Source: Spirosoma arboris
GTDB lineage: Bacteria > Bacteroidota > Bacteroidia > Cytophagales > Spirosomataceae
Direction of reading: 5' to 3'
NCBI RefSeq assembly: GCF_009754945.1
Contig: NZ_WPIN01000005.1
Span: forward strand, 1-64,000
DNA length: 64,000 bases
Of the stretch, positions 35,028 through 43,598 are shown piece after piece. The position numbers and the translations under genes are program-made. The notes beneath the pieces are model-generated. The model made no database searches and had not been told where the DNA came from. It was given only the letters and a program-made list of their open reading frames with translations. Positions within the stretch are counted from its first letter, which is position 1. Each line of letters begins with the position of its first letter.

Positions 35028-37031
35028 ATGCGATACGTACTCACCAGTTGTTTAAGCCTGTTAATAGTCTACTCCTCCATTGCCCAGCAGCAGGTCGATA
35101 TCTGTGTTTATGGCGGTACTTCAGGCGGGGTCATAGCGGCTTACACTGCCCGGAAAGCTGGAAAAACCGTGATCCTGATCGAGCCGGGCAAGCATTTGGG
35201 CGGTATGACCTCCGGTGGTTTGGGGCTAACCGATATTGGCAATAAGTACGCCATTACCGGAATCTCCCGCGATTATTACCGACGCATCGGCCAGCATTAC
35301 GGCAAGTTTGAACAGTGGATTTTTGAGCCCCATGTAGCCGAAGAGTTGTTCAACGAGTATGTCAAACGGGGCAAGGTGGACGTACTGTTTTCTCACCGCC
35401 TTTCGAGCGTAACGAAAAGCAGTGGGCAGATCCAGGAAATCGTTCTGGAAAACTCGGATAAGCCTTCTTCGGCCAAACGGACTATTCGGGCGAAGATGTT
35501 TATCGACTGTTCTTACGAAGGTGATTTGATGGCCAAAGCCGGAGTTTCCTACACCGTTGGCCGGGAAGCCAATTCAAAATACAACGAAACCATTAGCGGT
35601 GTTCAGTTGATGACCGGCCACCAGCTTCCAGACGGTATTGATCCCTACAAAACACCCGGTAAGCCAGAATCGGGGCTGGTTTGGGGGGTTAGCCCGGCTA
35701 AGCTGGAGCCCAACGGAACAGGTGATGGAAAGGAACAAACCTACAATTATCGAATTTGTCTTTCGTCTGACCCAGCCAATCAGGTCCCTATTACGCGTCC
35801 ACCGGGCTATGATTCCACTCGATACGAACTGCTCGTCCGGCTGCTGGCAGCCCAACCCCAGAAACTATCGCTCAACGACTATTTCATCTGGAGTGGAATG
35901 CCCAACAAAAAAACCGACATTAACAATCGAAACGGTTTTTCGACCGATATGATCGGTATGAATTATGCGTATCCAGATGGAAGCTACGAAAAACGGGCGC
36001 AGATTATCCGCGATCATGAACTGTATACCAAAGGGTTACTGTATTTTTTCGGCCATGATTCACGCGTCCCCCTACCGCTTCGGGAGCAAATGCTGACATG
36101 GGGCTACCCAAAGGATGAATACACTGATTCTGGCAACTGGTCGCCACAACTCTACATCCGGGAAGCGCGTCGAATGGTGGGCGCCTACGTAATGACACAG
36201 GCGAATTGCGAAGGAAAAGAAGTGGTAACTGACGGTGTTGGCATGGCTGCCTATACGATGGATTCGCACAATATTCAGCGTATTGTGATTGAAAAAGACG
36301 GCAAGAAAATGGCGAAGAACGAGGGTAATGTGGAAGTTGGTGGCTTTGGCCCCTATCCGATCTCGTACCGGGCGCTGATTCCCAAAGAAGGCGAATGCCG
36401 CAATCTGCTGGTTCCGGTTTGTTTGTCGGCCTCACATATTGCGTATGGATCAATTCGAATGGAGCCGGTTTTTATGGTGCTGGGTCAGTCGACAGCGTTA
36501 GCGGCTGTCATGGCAATCGATGCAAAAACCAGTGTGCAAAAAGTGGATATTGCGAAACTACAGCAGGAATTAAAAGCGAATCCTTTGGGTGACGGCAGTA
36601 CACCCGAAATTCTGGTCGACAATGAAGATCAAACACGAACAACAATTACTGGCCCGTGGCGTATTGAAAGCAAAAGTAAAGGAGGTTACGGCCCCTCCTA
36701 TCTGATTTATGAGGGCCAGGGCGGAGAAGCGGCTTCCGTCCGATTCAAGCCCGAAATTGTAAAAGCGGGTAAATACCACATTTACGCCTACTTCCCCCGA
36801 TTAGCCAAAACAGCTTCGGAACTGGGTATTACGGTTTCAGACGGTAAAACAAGCAAGTCCATTTCGATCAAACCAGCCGATATTGTCGTCGTTGGACAAA
36901 CATCCGGCGAATGGGTTTCACTGGGTGAGTATGAACTACCCAAAGGCCAAAGTTCAGCAGTTGATATAGGGCTCAAACAAGCCGATGGACCCGTAGTGGC
37001 CGATGCGGTTTTGTTCGTTCCTACGTTCTGA
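35028..37031 (+). CDS. Secreted FAD-dependent oxidoreductase with C-terminal golvesin-like domain
   Basis: The 667-aa protein has a Sec-type signal (1-19, without RR), the FAD motif VDICVYGGTSGGVIAAYTAR, HLGGMTSGGLGLTDIGN, FIDCSYEGDLMAKAG and NLLVPVCLSASHIAYGSIRM. From about residue 545 a beta domain follows (GPWRIESKSKGGYGPSYLIY, YHIYAYFPR) that resembles golvesin/xanthan-lyase C-terminal carbohydrate-binding modules. The paralogue at 33205 lacks this module. Unlike that copy, it lacks a Tat motif, so the two would be exported by different routes. Confidence 0.8.
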   Translation: MRYVLTSCLSLLIVYSSIAQQQVDICVYGGTSGGVIAAYTARKAGKTVILIEPGKHLGGMTSGGLGLTDIGNKYAITGISRDYYRRIGQHYGKFEQWIFEPHVAEELFNEYVKRGKVDVLFSHRLSSVTKSSGQIQEIVLENSDKPSSAKRTIRAKMFIDCSYEGDLMAKAGVSYTVGREANSKYNETISGVQLMTGHQLPDGIDPYKTPGKPESGLVWGVSPAKLEPNGTGDGKEQTYNYRICLSSDPANQVPITRPPGYDSTRYELLVRLLAAQPQKLSLNDYFIWSGMPNKKTDINNRNGFSTDMIGMNYAYPDGSYEKRAQIIRDHELYTKGLLYFFGHDSRVPLPLREQMLTWGYPKDEYTDSGNWSPQLYIREARRMVGAYVMTQANCEGKEVVTDGVGMAAYTMDSHNIQRIVIEKDGKKMAKNEGNVEVGGFGPYPISYRALIPKEGECRNLLVPVCLSASHIAYGSIRMEPVFMVLGQSTALAAVMAIDAKTSVQKVDIAKLQQELKANPLGDGSTPEILVDNEDQTRTTITGPWRIESKSKGGYGPSYLIYEGQGGEAASVRFKPEIVKAGKYHIYAYFPRLAKTASELGITVSDGKTSKSISIKPADIVVVGQTSGEWVSLGEYELPKGQSSAVDIGLKQADGPVVADAVLFVPTF

Positions 37032-37105
37032 CCTCCTGATGTTCCTATTGCTTGTCGAATTGCCATGAATTGATTCATAAATCATGCTGAGCGTACTATG
37101 TAAGT

Positions 37106-38005
37106 CTATGCCAGTTTAAATAAAAGCATAACCTCGCCACCCAGTTCAATCTGGTCTCCATCCTGAAGTGGGTAAACCAGATTAGCAATATCGGCCCGTT
37201 CAATACGATCGTCAGGGTGCATGATTTTTGTTTTGTTCCCGCTGGCTGGCAATCCTCCCGCATCGACAAGAAGTGCATATCGTTGCAAAGTCATGTCGTA
37301 CCGGATCGTTGCATGTGACCGACTAACGGCCCCATTTCCAGAACCTTTCTGCGGGTCGAAACCGGGATCATCCTCGTTGAGAATAACAATATCGTTGGTT
37401 CGAACCCGGCCCGATGTTGTCTGAGTAGTATGGCCACGCCCGATGTAATAGGTGGTCTTTTGGGCAGGATCGAGTACATAGTCCGCTTGCTCTGTCTGGC
37501 CCACTAACGCGACGATGCTGGCCCGAAGCGGTGCGCTAGTGGGCTTGGATTTATCCGCTATAGCTAGTGCCAGGTTTCCCTCCCGATACGAGCTTTCGGG
37601 TAACTCATCCGAAAAAAAGGAATAATCAAATCGCCAGTTTTTGGGCAATGTAATGTAGTTATCAGCCAGTTGCCGATTCAACTCATTCTGAAATTTTCCC
37701 GGTTGATTTTCCCATAGGGCCACCCGGTATAGCTCTTCCTCTTCGGGGTCTGTAGCTAAAATACTTAACCGAAGCCCAACAGGAGCCGTCTCTGGTTCAT
37801 TCTGATAAACTCGAAGTCTGCCGACTATAAGCCGGATGACCCGCTCCCGTTGCTGAGCGGCTGGCGGAGGCCCGGCCGGAGTCGGTTTCGGTGTAATAAG
37901 AGCAGATTCGTTGTTTTGTGGCAAATCGGTTGTAGGCTCGACAGACGAATGATGCTCCGCAGGCGCAAAACCAAACAGGTTCTTTACTTTTTCTATGAGG
38001 CTCAT
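37106..38005 (-). CDS. FHA-domain protein
   Basis: The 299-aa cytoplasmic protein has a proline-rich linker (38-50), a region of unknown fold (55-170) and a C-terminal FHA domain (about 183-299) with Arg190 in YYIGRGH, Ser228 and His231 in VSRSHATI, and GNKTKI. These are the phosphothreonine-binding positions. It is the last gene of the kinase/phosphatase/FtsW-PBP cluster and should dock phosphorylated kinase substrates, possibly the fusion protein encoded just upstream. Confidence 0.85.
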   Translation of the reverse strand: MSLIEKVKNLFGFAPAEHHSSVEPTTDLPQNNESALITPKPTPAGPPPAAQQRERVIRLIVGRLRVYQNEPETAPVGLRLSILATDPEEEELYRVALWENQPGKFQNELNRQLADNYITLPKNWRFDYSFFSDELPESSYREGNLALAIADKSKPTSAPLRASIVALVGQTEQADYVLDPAQKTTYYIGRGHTTQTTSGRVRTNDIVILNEDDPGFDPQKGSGNGAVSRSHATIRYDMTLQRYALLVDAGGLPASGNKTKIMHPDDRIERADIANLVYPLQDGDQIELGGEVMLLFKLA

Positions 38006-38028
38006 AGTTGATGGGTTTGGGTTATTAA

Positions 38029-38108
38029 TGTACCCACGGGCTTCAGCCCGTGATAGCTGTCAACAAGTATCTTTTCAATAGAATCACGGGCTGAAGCCCG
38101 TGGGTACA
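38029..38108. repeat. Nested inverted repeat, 26-bp arms
   Basis: Arms 38029-38054 and 38083-38108 are perfect complements around a 28-nt loop. Each arm is itself palindromic (CACGGGCT ... AGCCCGTG). It lies between the FtsW-PBP fusion gene and the FHA gene and can form one long or two short hairpins, like the element at 23450-23534. Confidence 0.85.
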
Positions 38109-38114
38109 ACACAA

Positions 38115-41100
38115 TTAAAAGCTACCTAAATAGCCACGTTGCTTTAAAATTGGGGCGACAACAGTATTCGCTAAGTTGACGGCATCTGCCGATGAGTTGC
38201 CCAATTCGATCCGCACAACGACAACGGTATGTGATCGACCATCGGGTGTAGGGGCGAAAAATACGTACCAGCCGTCATTCTCCTGAACACCCTGCACGAT
38301 ACGTTCAGGCGTACCGGTTTTACCCGCTACCCGCGCGATGCTAATCTTACTCCGCCCCGCCGATGGATTCGACTGCTCGATCATGAATTCCTGCAATTGC
38401 TCTGCATAGTCAGGCCGACGGGCTACTGCTTTTCCGGCGACTATCGGCTGCGCTTTCCCGGCCCGATCCAATAGGTAACGGGATGGTTGCAATATGCCTT
38501 TATTGGCAATAGCTCCTGCCATTCTGGCCAGCGATGCGGGCGTTGAAGTCAACTGTCCCTGCCCCCAGGCCAAACCCGAAAACTCCGAGCGGTATCGTCT
38601 TGGATACTGCGTACTCTGGTACAACTTCCGACGAACCACAAACGAGGAGTCGCGCCAGTGCTTTCGAATTTGAACGCGTTCGGCGTCGGTGTGAGTGTCT
38701 GAAAAAGAGTAACCGCCGATCAGATCAACGTTCATACCCGTGGCCAAATAGAGATCAGCCATCTCGTTATCTAACGTGTTGTCGTTCGCTGTTCGGATGA
38801 AATACACGTTACTCGACCGGACAATCGCCTTCTGCATATCCACGGATTCACCGCAGGGTTCTGATTCACGAGTACCCCGCCGAATAATTTCCTGACAGGA
38901 AATCGGGTACGAAACTGCCGATGCCGACGAACCCAGTTTATTAAATGCAGCCATCGCCGTCAGGATTTTAGCCGTCGAACCGGGTGCCGTTGGGTAGGTC
39001 ATCCCCAGATCACGCTCGGTCACTAGATATGGCAGTTTCAGTCGATCCCGATCCGATAAAAGCATAGTTTCGGGGGTTTTCAGACTAGGCAACGGGTACA
39101 TTGCCGACGCCATTACGTCACCCGAAGCAGCATCCAGCACAACCACCGAAAGGCGCTTGCCATTATACTCCGATTGGGCAAGTGCCTTTTGAATCGTCAC
39201 CTGCAGCTCGGCATTCACGCTCAAATGCAAATCGCGGTTCTGTGCTTTACGGCGAGCAACTTCACGGCTGTCGATCCCCGCCCGTAAGGCAGGTGCCAGT
39301 TCGCTGTAATCGTAAACCGATAGCGTGCGTTCCTGTTGAACCGATGGGCTAAAGCGGTCAGCCCGGTAGTCAGTGGCTACAAGGTTCGTTTTGCGGGGGC
39401 GACTATCGAAACCACGCAACTCGCTGAAATGAGTAGCTTCGGCATAATACCCGTTGCTTTGCCCCCAGAAGAGTTGAGTGTTCAGATCCCCGACCCAGAA
39501 AAACAGGTGTTCCCCGAATGGATAATAGCGTTGCAGCCGTTTTTGGGTAAGCGTTTCAATCTGATCGGATTTTAACCCGCTTTGCCGCAATCGGGATAAT
39601 TGCTGCGTAACAAGTTCCGGCGAACTCGTTGCCAGCACCAGGCCGTTGCGGTCGTAGATCGTGCCGGATGCCAGTACGCGGGTCAGGCGCTCAATGCGCG
39701 GATTATAGCTGTAAACGGGATCACCATTACGTGTTACCACTCGGGCAGGACGCACAATATAGTCGTTACCTTTCCAGCCAATAATCGGTAATAAGCGCCC
39801 GATCAGGATAAGCACACCTACTAGGAAACCGGCAATGCCTGCCATTAGTACCAGGTCGTAATTCTTCTCTAAATATTCCCGTTGCTCTACTTGACCTGGC
39901 CGTTGCGCCACACTGAACACAACACCCATCGCGATCAAATTGAGGATCAGCGAGATCTTCCCATAACTCAAAAACGGTACGCTAATTCCCGTGAGTGGTA
40001 GTAATCCAATCGACCCACTGGCGATAATCAGGAATTGAACACCCGTTGCAATAGCGATCCCGGCTACCAGAAAAAAGCTGAACGGCTGTCCTGCCCGGCG
40101 GGCGTGCAGGAATATCCGGTGCAACAAGATTCCCATGAGCAGAAACACTGCAATGACGCCTAATCCGCCCAATTCTTCGCCCACGCTGGGTAGAATCATA
40201 TCGGTATGAGCGGCTGGCATGGCACTGGCAAATCCTTTGCCGAGCCCCTGCCCTGTCCAGCCGCCCGACGCCAGTGTCCAGAAACTATGCGCCAGATGAT
40301 CGCCCCCGTAGACATCGTTATTCCAGGGGCTGAGCCACATAGCTTTACGATCAGCCAGTCGGTCGCCAACGAATGGCAGTTGATCGCCAAACGCAAACAT
40401 CGCCATCACGAGCAGGAGCAATACGGGTGCTTCGGTTAGCAAAGCGGCCCAGCCCAATCCCGTTGTCGAGCGAGCTTCGCCCCGCCAGTACATATAGCCA
40501 ATCAGAGCCACTAACGAGAGCACTGTAGCGATTCCACCGGGCAATAGCCAGAGCGCAACACCATAGCCCATCCCCGTTGCCAGCGTCAGGAGTAAGTTCC
40601 CCCGAGCGATGCTATAAAACAGCAGGAATGTAAAACAGACGACCAGCGCTGGCCCCATATCGCCCAGCAGCAAGTAGAGCAACATGAGCAATCCTGCTCC
40701 TGCCAGTGCGCCAAAACTCACGGTAAAACGCCAGCGCAAATCGGGCAACTGGCGAATCTGTTGTTCATTGGCGGCAAAGAACCCTGCGAAAAACAGGATC
40801 AATAGAAATTTGGTAATCTCGCTGGGTTGAACCGTTAGCCCTAGTATCGACAGGTTAACGCGCACGCCACTACCTTCCGGTCCTGAACCGATCAACAATG
40901 TCAGGGCAGCCAGTCCAACGGCGAGTACTAACCATGTCCAGCCAGACAGTTTAACGGACGTTCGGTTACGGAAGGCAAACAGCCAGTCATAGCGCCAGTC
41001 TGCGTAGAAGCGACCGATGTTCAGTTGTGACAAAATCGTCATTCCGACCAGGCCAACCGCAATGCCTTGCAGCGTTTGCCAGGCATAGAGCATATCTTGT

Positions 41101-42095
41101 AACGGGTCTTGAATGGCTAAAAGTGTCAACACCGATATGCCCGTCAGTAGCATCAGTATGGGCAGCAACAACGGATCTGGCTGGAATCGTCGGAGTGACC
41201 AGAAGCTCTCGACAAGCCAGAAGGCAAACAGGAACAAGATAACAATGACCCAGAATTGTGCAGTATAGGCGTTTGGCGTACGTACCGTAAATGCGTGATC
41301 GGCCTTAAGTTGTCCGTATACGATTGAGCCAATCAGGCGCAGGCGGTGCGGGCGAGCCGAAAATGTATAGGTCTGATGGCTTGTCAGCCGACTTACACCC
41401 CGCCGACTCCCAAACTCAAAACCGGGTTTAAGCGGCACAACGCTATATCCCGAACCCTCCAACAAGCCCGTGAAGGCAAACTTCCCATCGGTGTCTGTAC
41501 GGGCGTAGGTGAATCGGTCTGGGAGTGTATCGGGTTGAGCAGTGGCCGGGTGGCGCTTGAGTTGCACCAATACATTCGCCATTGGTCGGTCGTCTCGCAT
41601 TACCTCACCTGACATCGACTCCGTTCCACTTCCCGCGCTAACGGTAGCTGGGTATGTTTTAGGGTTGTTCAGTTCGCGGACATAAAGCACCGAATCGAAG
41701 CCCATTTGCTGACGGGATGCCTGCAACCGGCTCTGAAAATCAACCCCGCCAATCCGGCTTCGCCACGCTATAGGAGCCAGCACCGAAAACTGTCGTTTAT
41801 TGATGGCCCCCAGATTGTCGAGCGAACTGTTTTGACGAAGTTTGGCCGATAACGAATCGGCGACGAACGCTATGTCTTTAGGATCGCTGTAATAATTGCC
41901 GCGGTTAAGCAGTCGCTGGATGGCTGCCGATTTGAGTCCTGCTTTAAGCGGCAATGCCTGTCCATTAGCAAAGGCGTCTTTCGCCTGACTCAGGTTAGCG
42001 AACAGGTTCATGTATAACCGGGCGAACAGCACCAGCAGCATGACCGATGCACCCAGCATATACAATCGTCCAGACGGAACGGTGGTTTCTTTCAT
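38115..42095 (-). CDS. FtsW/RodA-type glycosyltransferase fused to a class B penicillin-binding protein
   Basis: The 1326-aa protein has a TM anchor and a 250-residue extracytoplasmic N-region. A SEDS domain (about 280-780) follows with LTVQPSEITKFLLILFFAGF, AAHTDMILPSVGEELGG and ISVPFLSYGKISLI. The PBP part runs to the C-terminus, with Ser1040-Thr-Ala-Lys1043, Ser1094-Ser-Asn1096 and Lys1259-Thr-Gly1261 as active-site motifs. Polymerase and transpeptidase are normally separate partner proteins; here they are one chain. The gene lies in a Ser/Thr-kinase/FHA cluster, suggesting phosphorylation control of cell-wall synthesis. Confidence 0.9.
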   Translation of the reverse strand: MKETTVPSGRLYMLGASVMLLVLFARLYMNLFANLSQAKDAFANGQALPLKAGLKSAAIQRLLNRGNYYSDPKDIAFVADSLSAKLRQNSSLDNLGAINKRQFSVLAPIAWRSRIGGVDFQSRLQASRQQMGFDSVLYVRELNNPKTYPATVSAGSGTESMSGEVMRDDRPMANVLVQLKRHPATAQPDTLPDRFTYARTDTDGKFAFTGLLEGSGYSVVPLKPGFEFGSRRGVSRLTSHQTYTFSARPHRLRLIGSIVYGQLKADHAFTVRTPNAYTAQFWVIVILFLFAFWLVESFWSLRRFQPDPLLLPILMLLTGISVLTLLAIQDPLQDMLYAWQTLQGIAVGLVGMTILSQLNIGRFYADWRYDWLFAFRNRTSVKLSGWTWLVLAVGLAALTLLIGSGPEGSGVRVNLSILGLTVQPSEITKFLLILFFAGFFAANEQQIRQLPDLRWRFTVSFGALAGAGLLMLLYLLLGDMGPALVVCFTFLLFYSIARGNLLLTLATGMGYGVALWLLPGGIATVLSLVALIGYMYWRGEARSTTGLGWAALLTEAPVLLLLVMAMFAFGDQLPFVGDRLADRKAMWLSPWNNDVYGGDHLAHSFWTLASGGWTGQGLGKGFASAMPAAHTDMILPSVGEELGGLGVIAVFLLMGILLHRIFLHARRAGQPFSFFLVAGIAIATGVQFLIIASGSIGLLPLTGISVPFLSYGKISLILNLIAMGVVFSVAQRPGQVEQREYLEKNYDLVLMAGIAGFLVGVLILIGRLLPIIGWKGNDYIVRPARVVTRNGDPVYSYNPRIERLTRVLASGTIYDRNGLVLATSSPELVTQQLSRLRQSGLKSDQIETLTQKRLQRYYPFGEHLFFWVGDLNTQLFWGQSNGYYAEATHFSELRGFDSRPRKTNLVATDYRADRFSPSVQQERTLSVYDYSELAPALRAGIDSREVARRKAQNRDLHLSVNAELQVTIQKALAQSEYNGKRLSVVVLDAASGDVMASAMYPLPSLKTPETMLLSDRDRLKLPYLVTERDLGMTYPTAPGSTAKILTAMAAFNKLGSSASAVSYPISCQEIIRRGTRESEPCGESVDMQKAIVRSSNVYFIRTANDNTLDNEMADLYLATGMNVDLIGGYSFSDTHTDAERVQIRKHWRDSSFVVRRKLYQSTQYPRRYRSEFSGLAWGQGQLTSTPASLARMAGAIANKGILQPSRYLLDRAGKAQPIVAGKAVARRPDYAEQLQEFMIEQSNPSAGRSKISIARVAGKTGTPERIVQGVQENDGWYVFFAPTPDGRSHTVVVVRIELGNSSADAVNLANTVVAPILKQRGYLGSF

Positions 42096-42146
42096 GTAAT
42101 CGTGTTACGTTCTCGCTTGGCTTCGCCAAGTGAGGGCTGACTATAG

Positions 42147-42238
42147 CCCCTCTCCCGTTTTGGGAGAGGGTTGGGGTGAGGGAAAGGATTTTCGGTGTTC
42201 CCCTCACCCCCAGCCCCTCTCCCAAAACGGGAGAGGGG
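42147..42238. repeat. Inverted repeat of CCCCTCTCCC type
   Basis: Arms 42147-42183 and 42200-42238 are complementary with few mismatches, and each arm is itself palindromic (CCTCTCCCGTTTTGGGAGAGG). The same core hairpin recurs singly at 56189-56213. Copies of this core are widespread intergenic elements in bacteria, as far as I recall. It lies between the kinase gene and the FtsW-PBP gene. Confidence 0.8.
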
Positions 42239-42274
42239 TGCAACGTGATCCGCCAATACGGTTTAGGGTAATCA

Positions 42275-43591
42275 CTAATTCGGAATCCTCGTCGTGTCCT
42301 CGACTGCACTAGACGAATCAGGTACGGGTGTTGGCGTGGCGGGTACGGGTTCCGTTGTAGTTTCAGAATTATCTTCAGTTTCGTTCCAGTCGTTTGTCGA
42401 TTCATTGGGATAATCAGACGAAGTCGATGTGGTGTCTTCCGTGACTTCACTGGTAGTTGATGAATCAGTTCTCATGCTTGTCGAATCTGGCAGAATCGTA
42501 GAACTGGCCTTATTTTCCTTTTGGCGATATGTATAAATGACGGCCAGACCAATCAATAGAGCCACGAGTAATGCAGCCAATCCAAGATTCCACTTCGTTA
42601 AGCTATTGGCAGGTTCATCCTCATAAGTTGGTTGGACTTGTACTGGTCGCGGTGTCTGTAGCGTCGATATGGGTGTTGCTGATACGGGTGCCGCCATTGT
42701 TCGCGAGGAAACCGGGGCACGACGGTCACTGGGACGACTGGCCTGTAACTGCTCAACATTTGCCTGTCCGAGCAACAGTACCAATTCAGTTACGTCACTG
42801 AGTCGCTCCGCGGGGTTTTTGACTAACATCCAGTCTAGTAGTGTATTCAGGCTGGGCGGTAGGTATTGACCCGATGGCAGTTGCAAGTCAGGGGGTGGTG
42901 TACGCAGAACCTGCCCCATAAACGTAGCCATTCCGGCACTATCGGTCATCGCGAACGGCACACGGCCAGACAAACTTTCGTAGAGCACAACGCCCAGCGA
43001 ATAATAATCCGTCGCGACATCAACGCTTCTGGGATTATCAAACTGTTCGGGCGAAGCATATTCATACGTCATCAGCGATTGTCCTGTCATCGTTTGCGTC
43101 TGTTCACGCAGGCGGGCAACGCCAAAATCCGTTAAGAGAAAATGGATCTCTTCACTAGGCAGAACCCGAAAGAGAATGTTTTCCGGTTTGATATCGCGGT
43201 GAATAATGCCGCGTGAATGAATCGCTTTAAAGGCTTCGGCCATCTGCTGACCCAATCGTATACTTGCGGGTACATCCAGATATTCCCGTTCAGTAAGAAG
43301 CGACCGAAGATTACCGCCCTCAATCCAGTCCATGACAATGAACGGCATGGGCATGTCGAGCTGCACCTCCCGCACGCGTACTACGTTCGGATGCCGAATA
43401 TCAGTCATCAATTGCGATTCAAGTCGGAATCGACGAAGTGTTTCGGCATCGGTATTGAGTGCGAAGTGTTTAATCGCCACCAGATCGCCCGTGGCCAGAT
43501 GGCGCGCCTTCAGGACACGGGCATTCGAGCGCCCCAGTTCGCCAATAATTTCGTAACCCGGAAAATGCGTATTGACGCTTACAGTTGGCAT
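42275..43591 (-). CDS. Membrane Ser/Thr protein kinase 2
   Basis: The 438-aa protein has a Hanks-type kinase domain (about 10-275): Lys41 in VAIKHF, HRDIKPENIL with Asp133, TDFGVARL and SPEQF. The glycine loop is degenerate (LGRSNARV). A membrane helix at about 330-352 (NLGLAALLVALLIGLAVIY) is followed by a Thr/Ser/Pro-rich extracytoplasmic tail without PASTA repeats. It is highly similar to the kinase at 43599 (first 50 residues nearly identical) and starts 7 bases after it, so the pair arose by tandem duplication. Confidence 0.9.
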   Translation of the reverse strand: MPTVSVNTHFPGYEIIGELGRSNARVLKARHLATGDLVAIKHFALNTDAETLRRFRLESQLMTDIRHPNVVRVREVQLDMPMPFIVMDWIEGGNLRSLLTEREYLDVPASIRLGQQMAEAFKAIHSRGIIHRDIKPENILFRVLPSEEIHFLLTDFGVARLREQTQTMTGQSLMTYEYASPEQFDNPRSVDVATDYYSLGVVLYESLSGRVPFAMTDSAGMATFMGQVLRTPPPDLQLPSGQYLPPSLNTLLDWMLVKNPAERLSDVTELVLLLGQANVEQLQASRPSDRRAPVSSRTMAAPVSATPISTLQTPRPVQVQPTYEDEPANSLTKWNLGLAALLVALLIGLAVIYTYRQKENKASSTILPDSTSMRTDSSTTSEVTEDTTSTSSDYPNESTNDWNETEDNSETTTEPVPATPTPVPDSSSAVEDTTRIPN

Positions 43592-43598
43592 TGGTCAA

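Noticed and set aside
42147-42238. CCCCTCTCCC repeat as an insertion-sequence end
   Set aside because: No transposase or target duplication is associated, and the same core occurs as a single hairpin at 56189.
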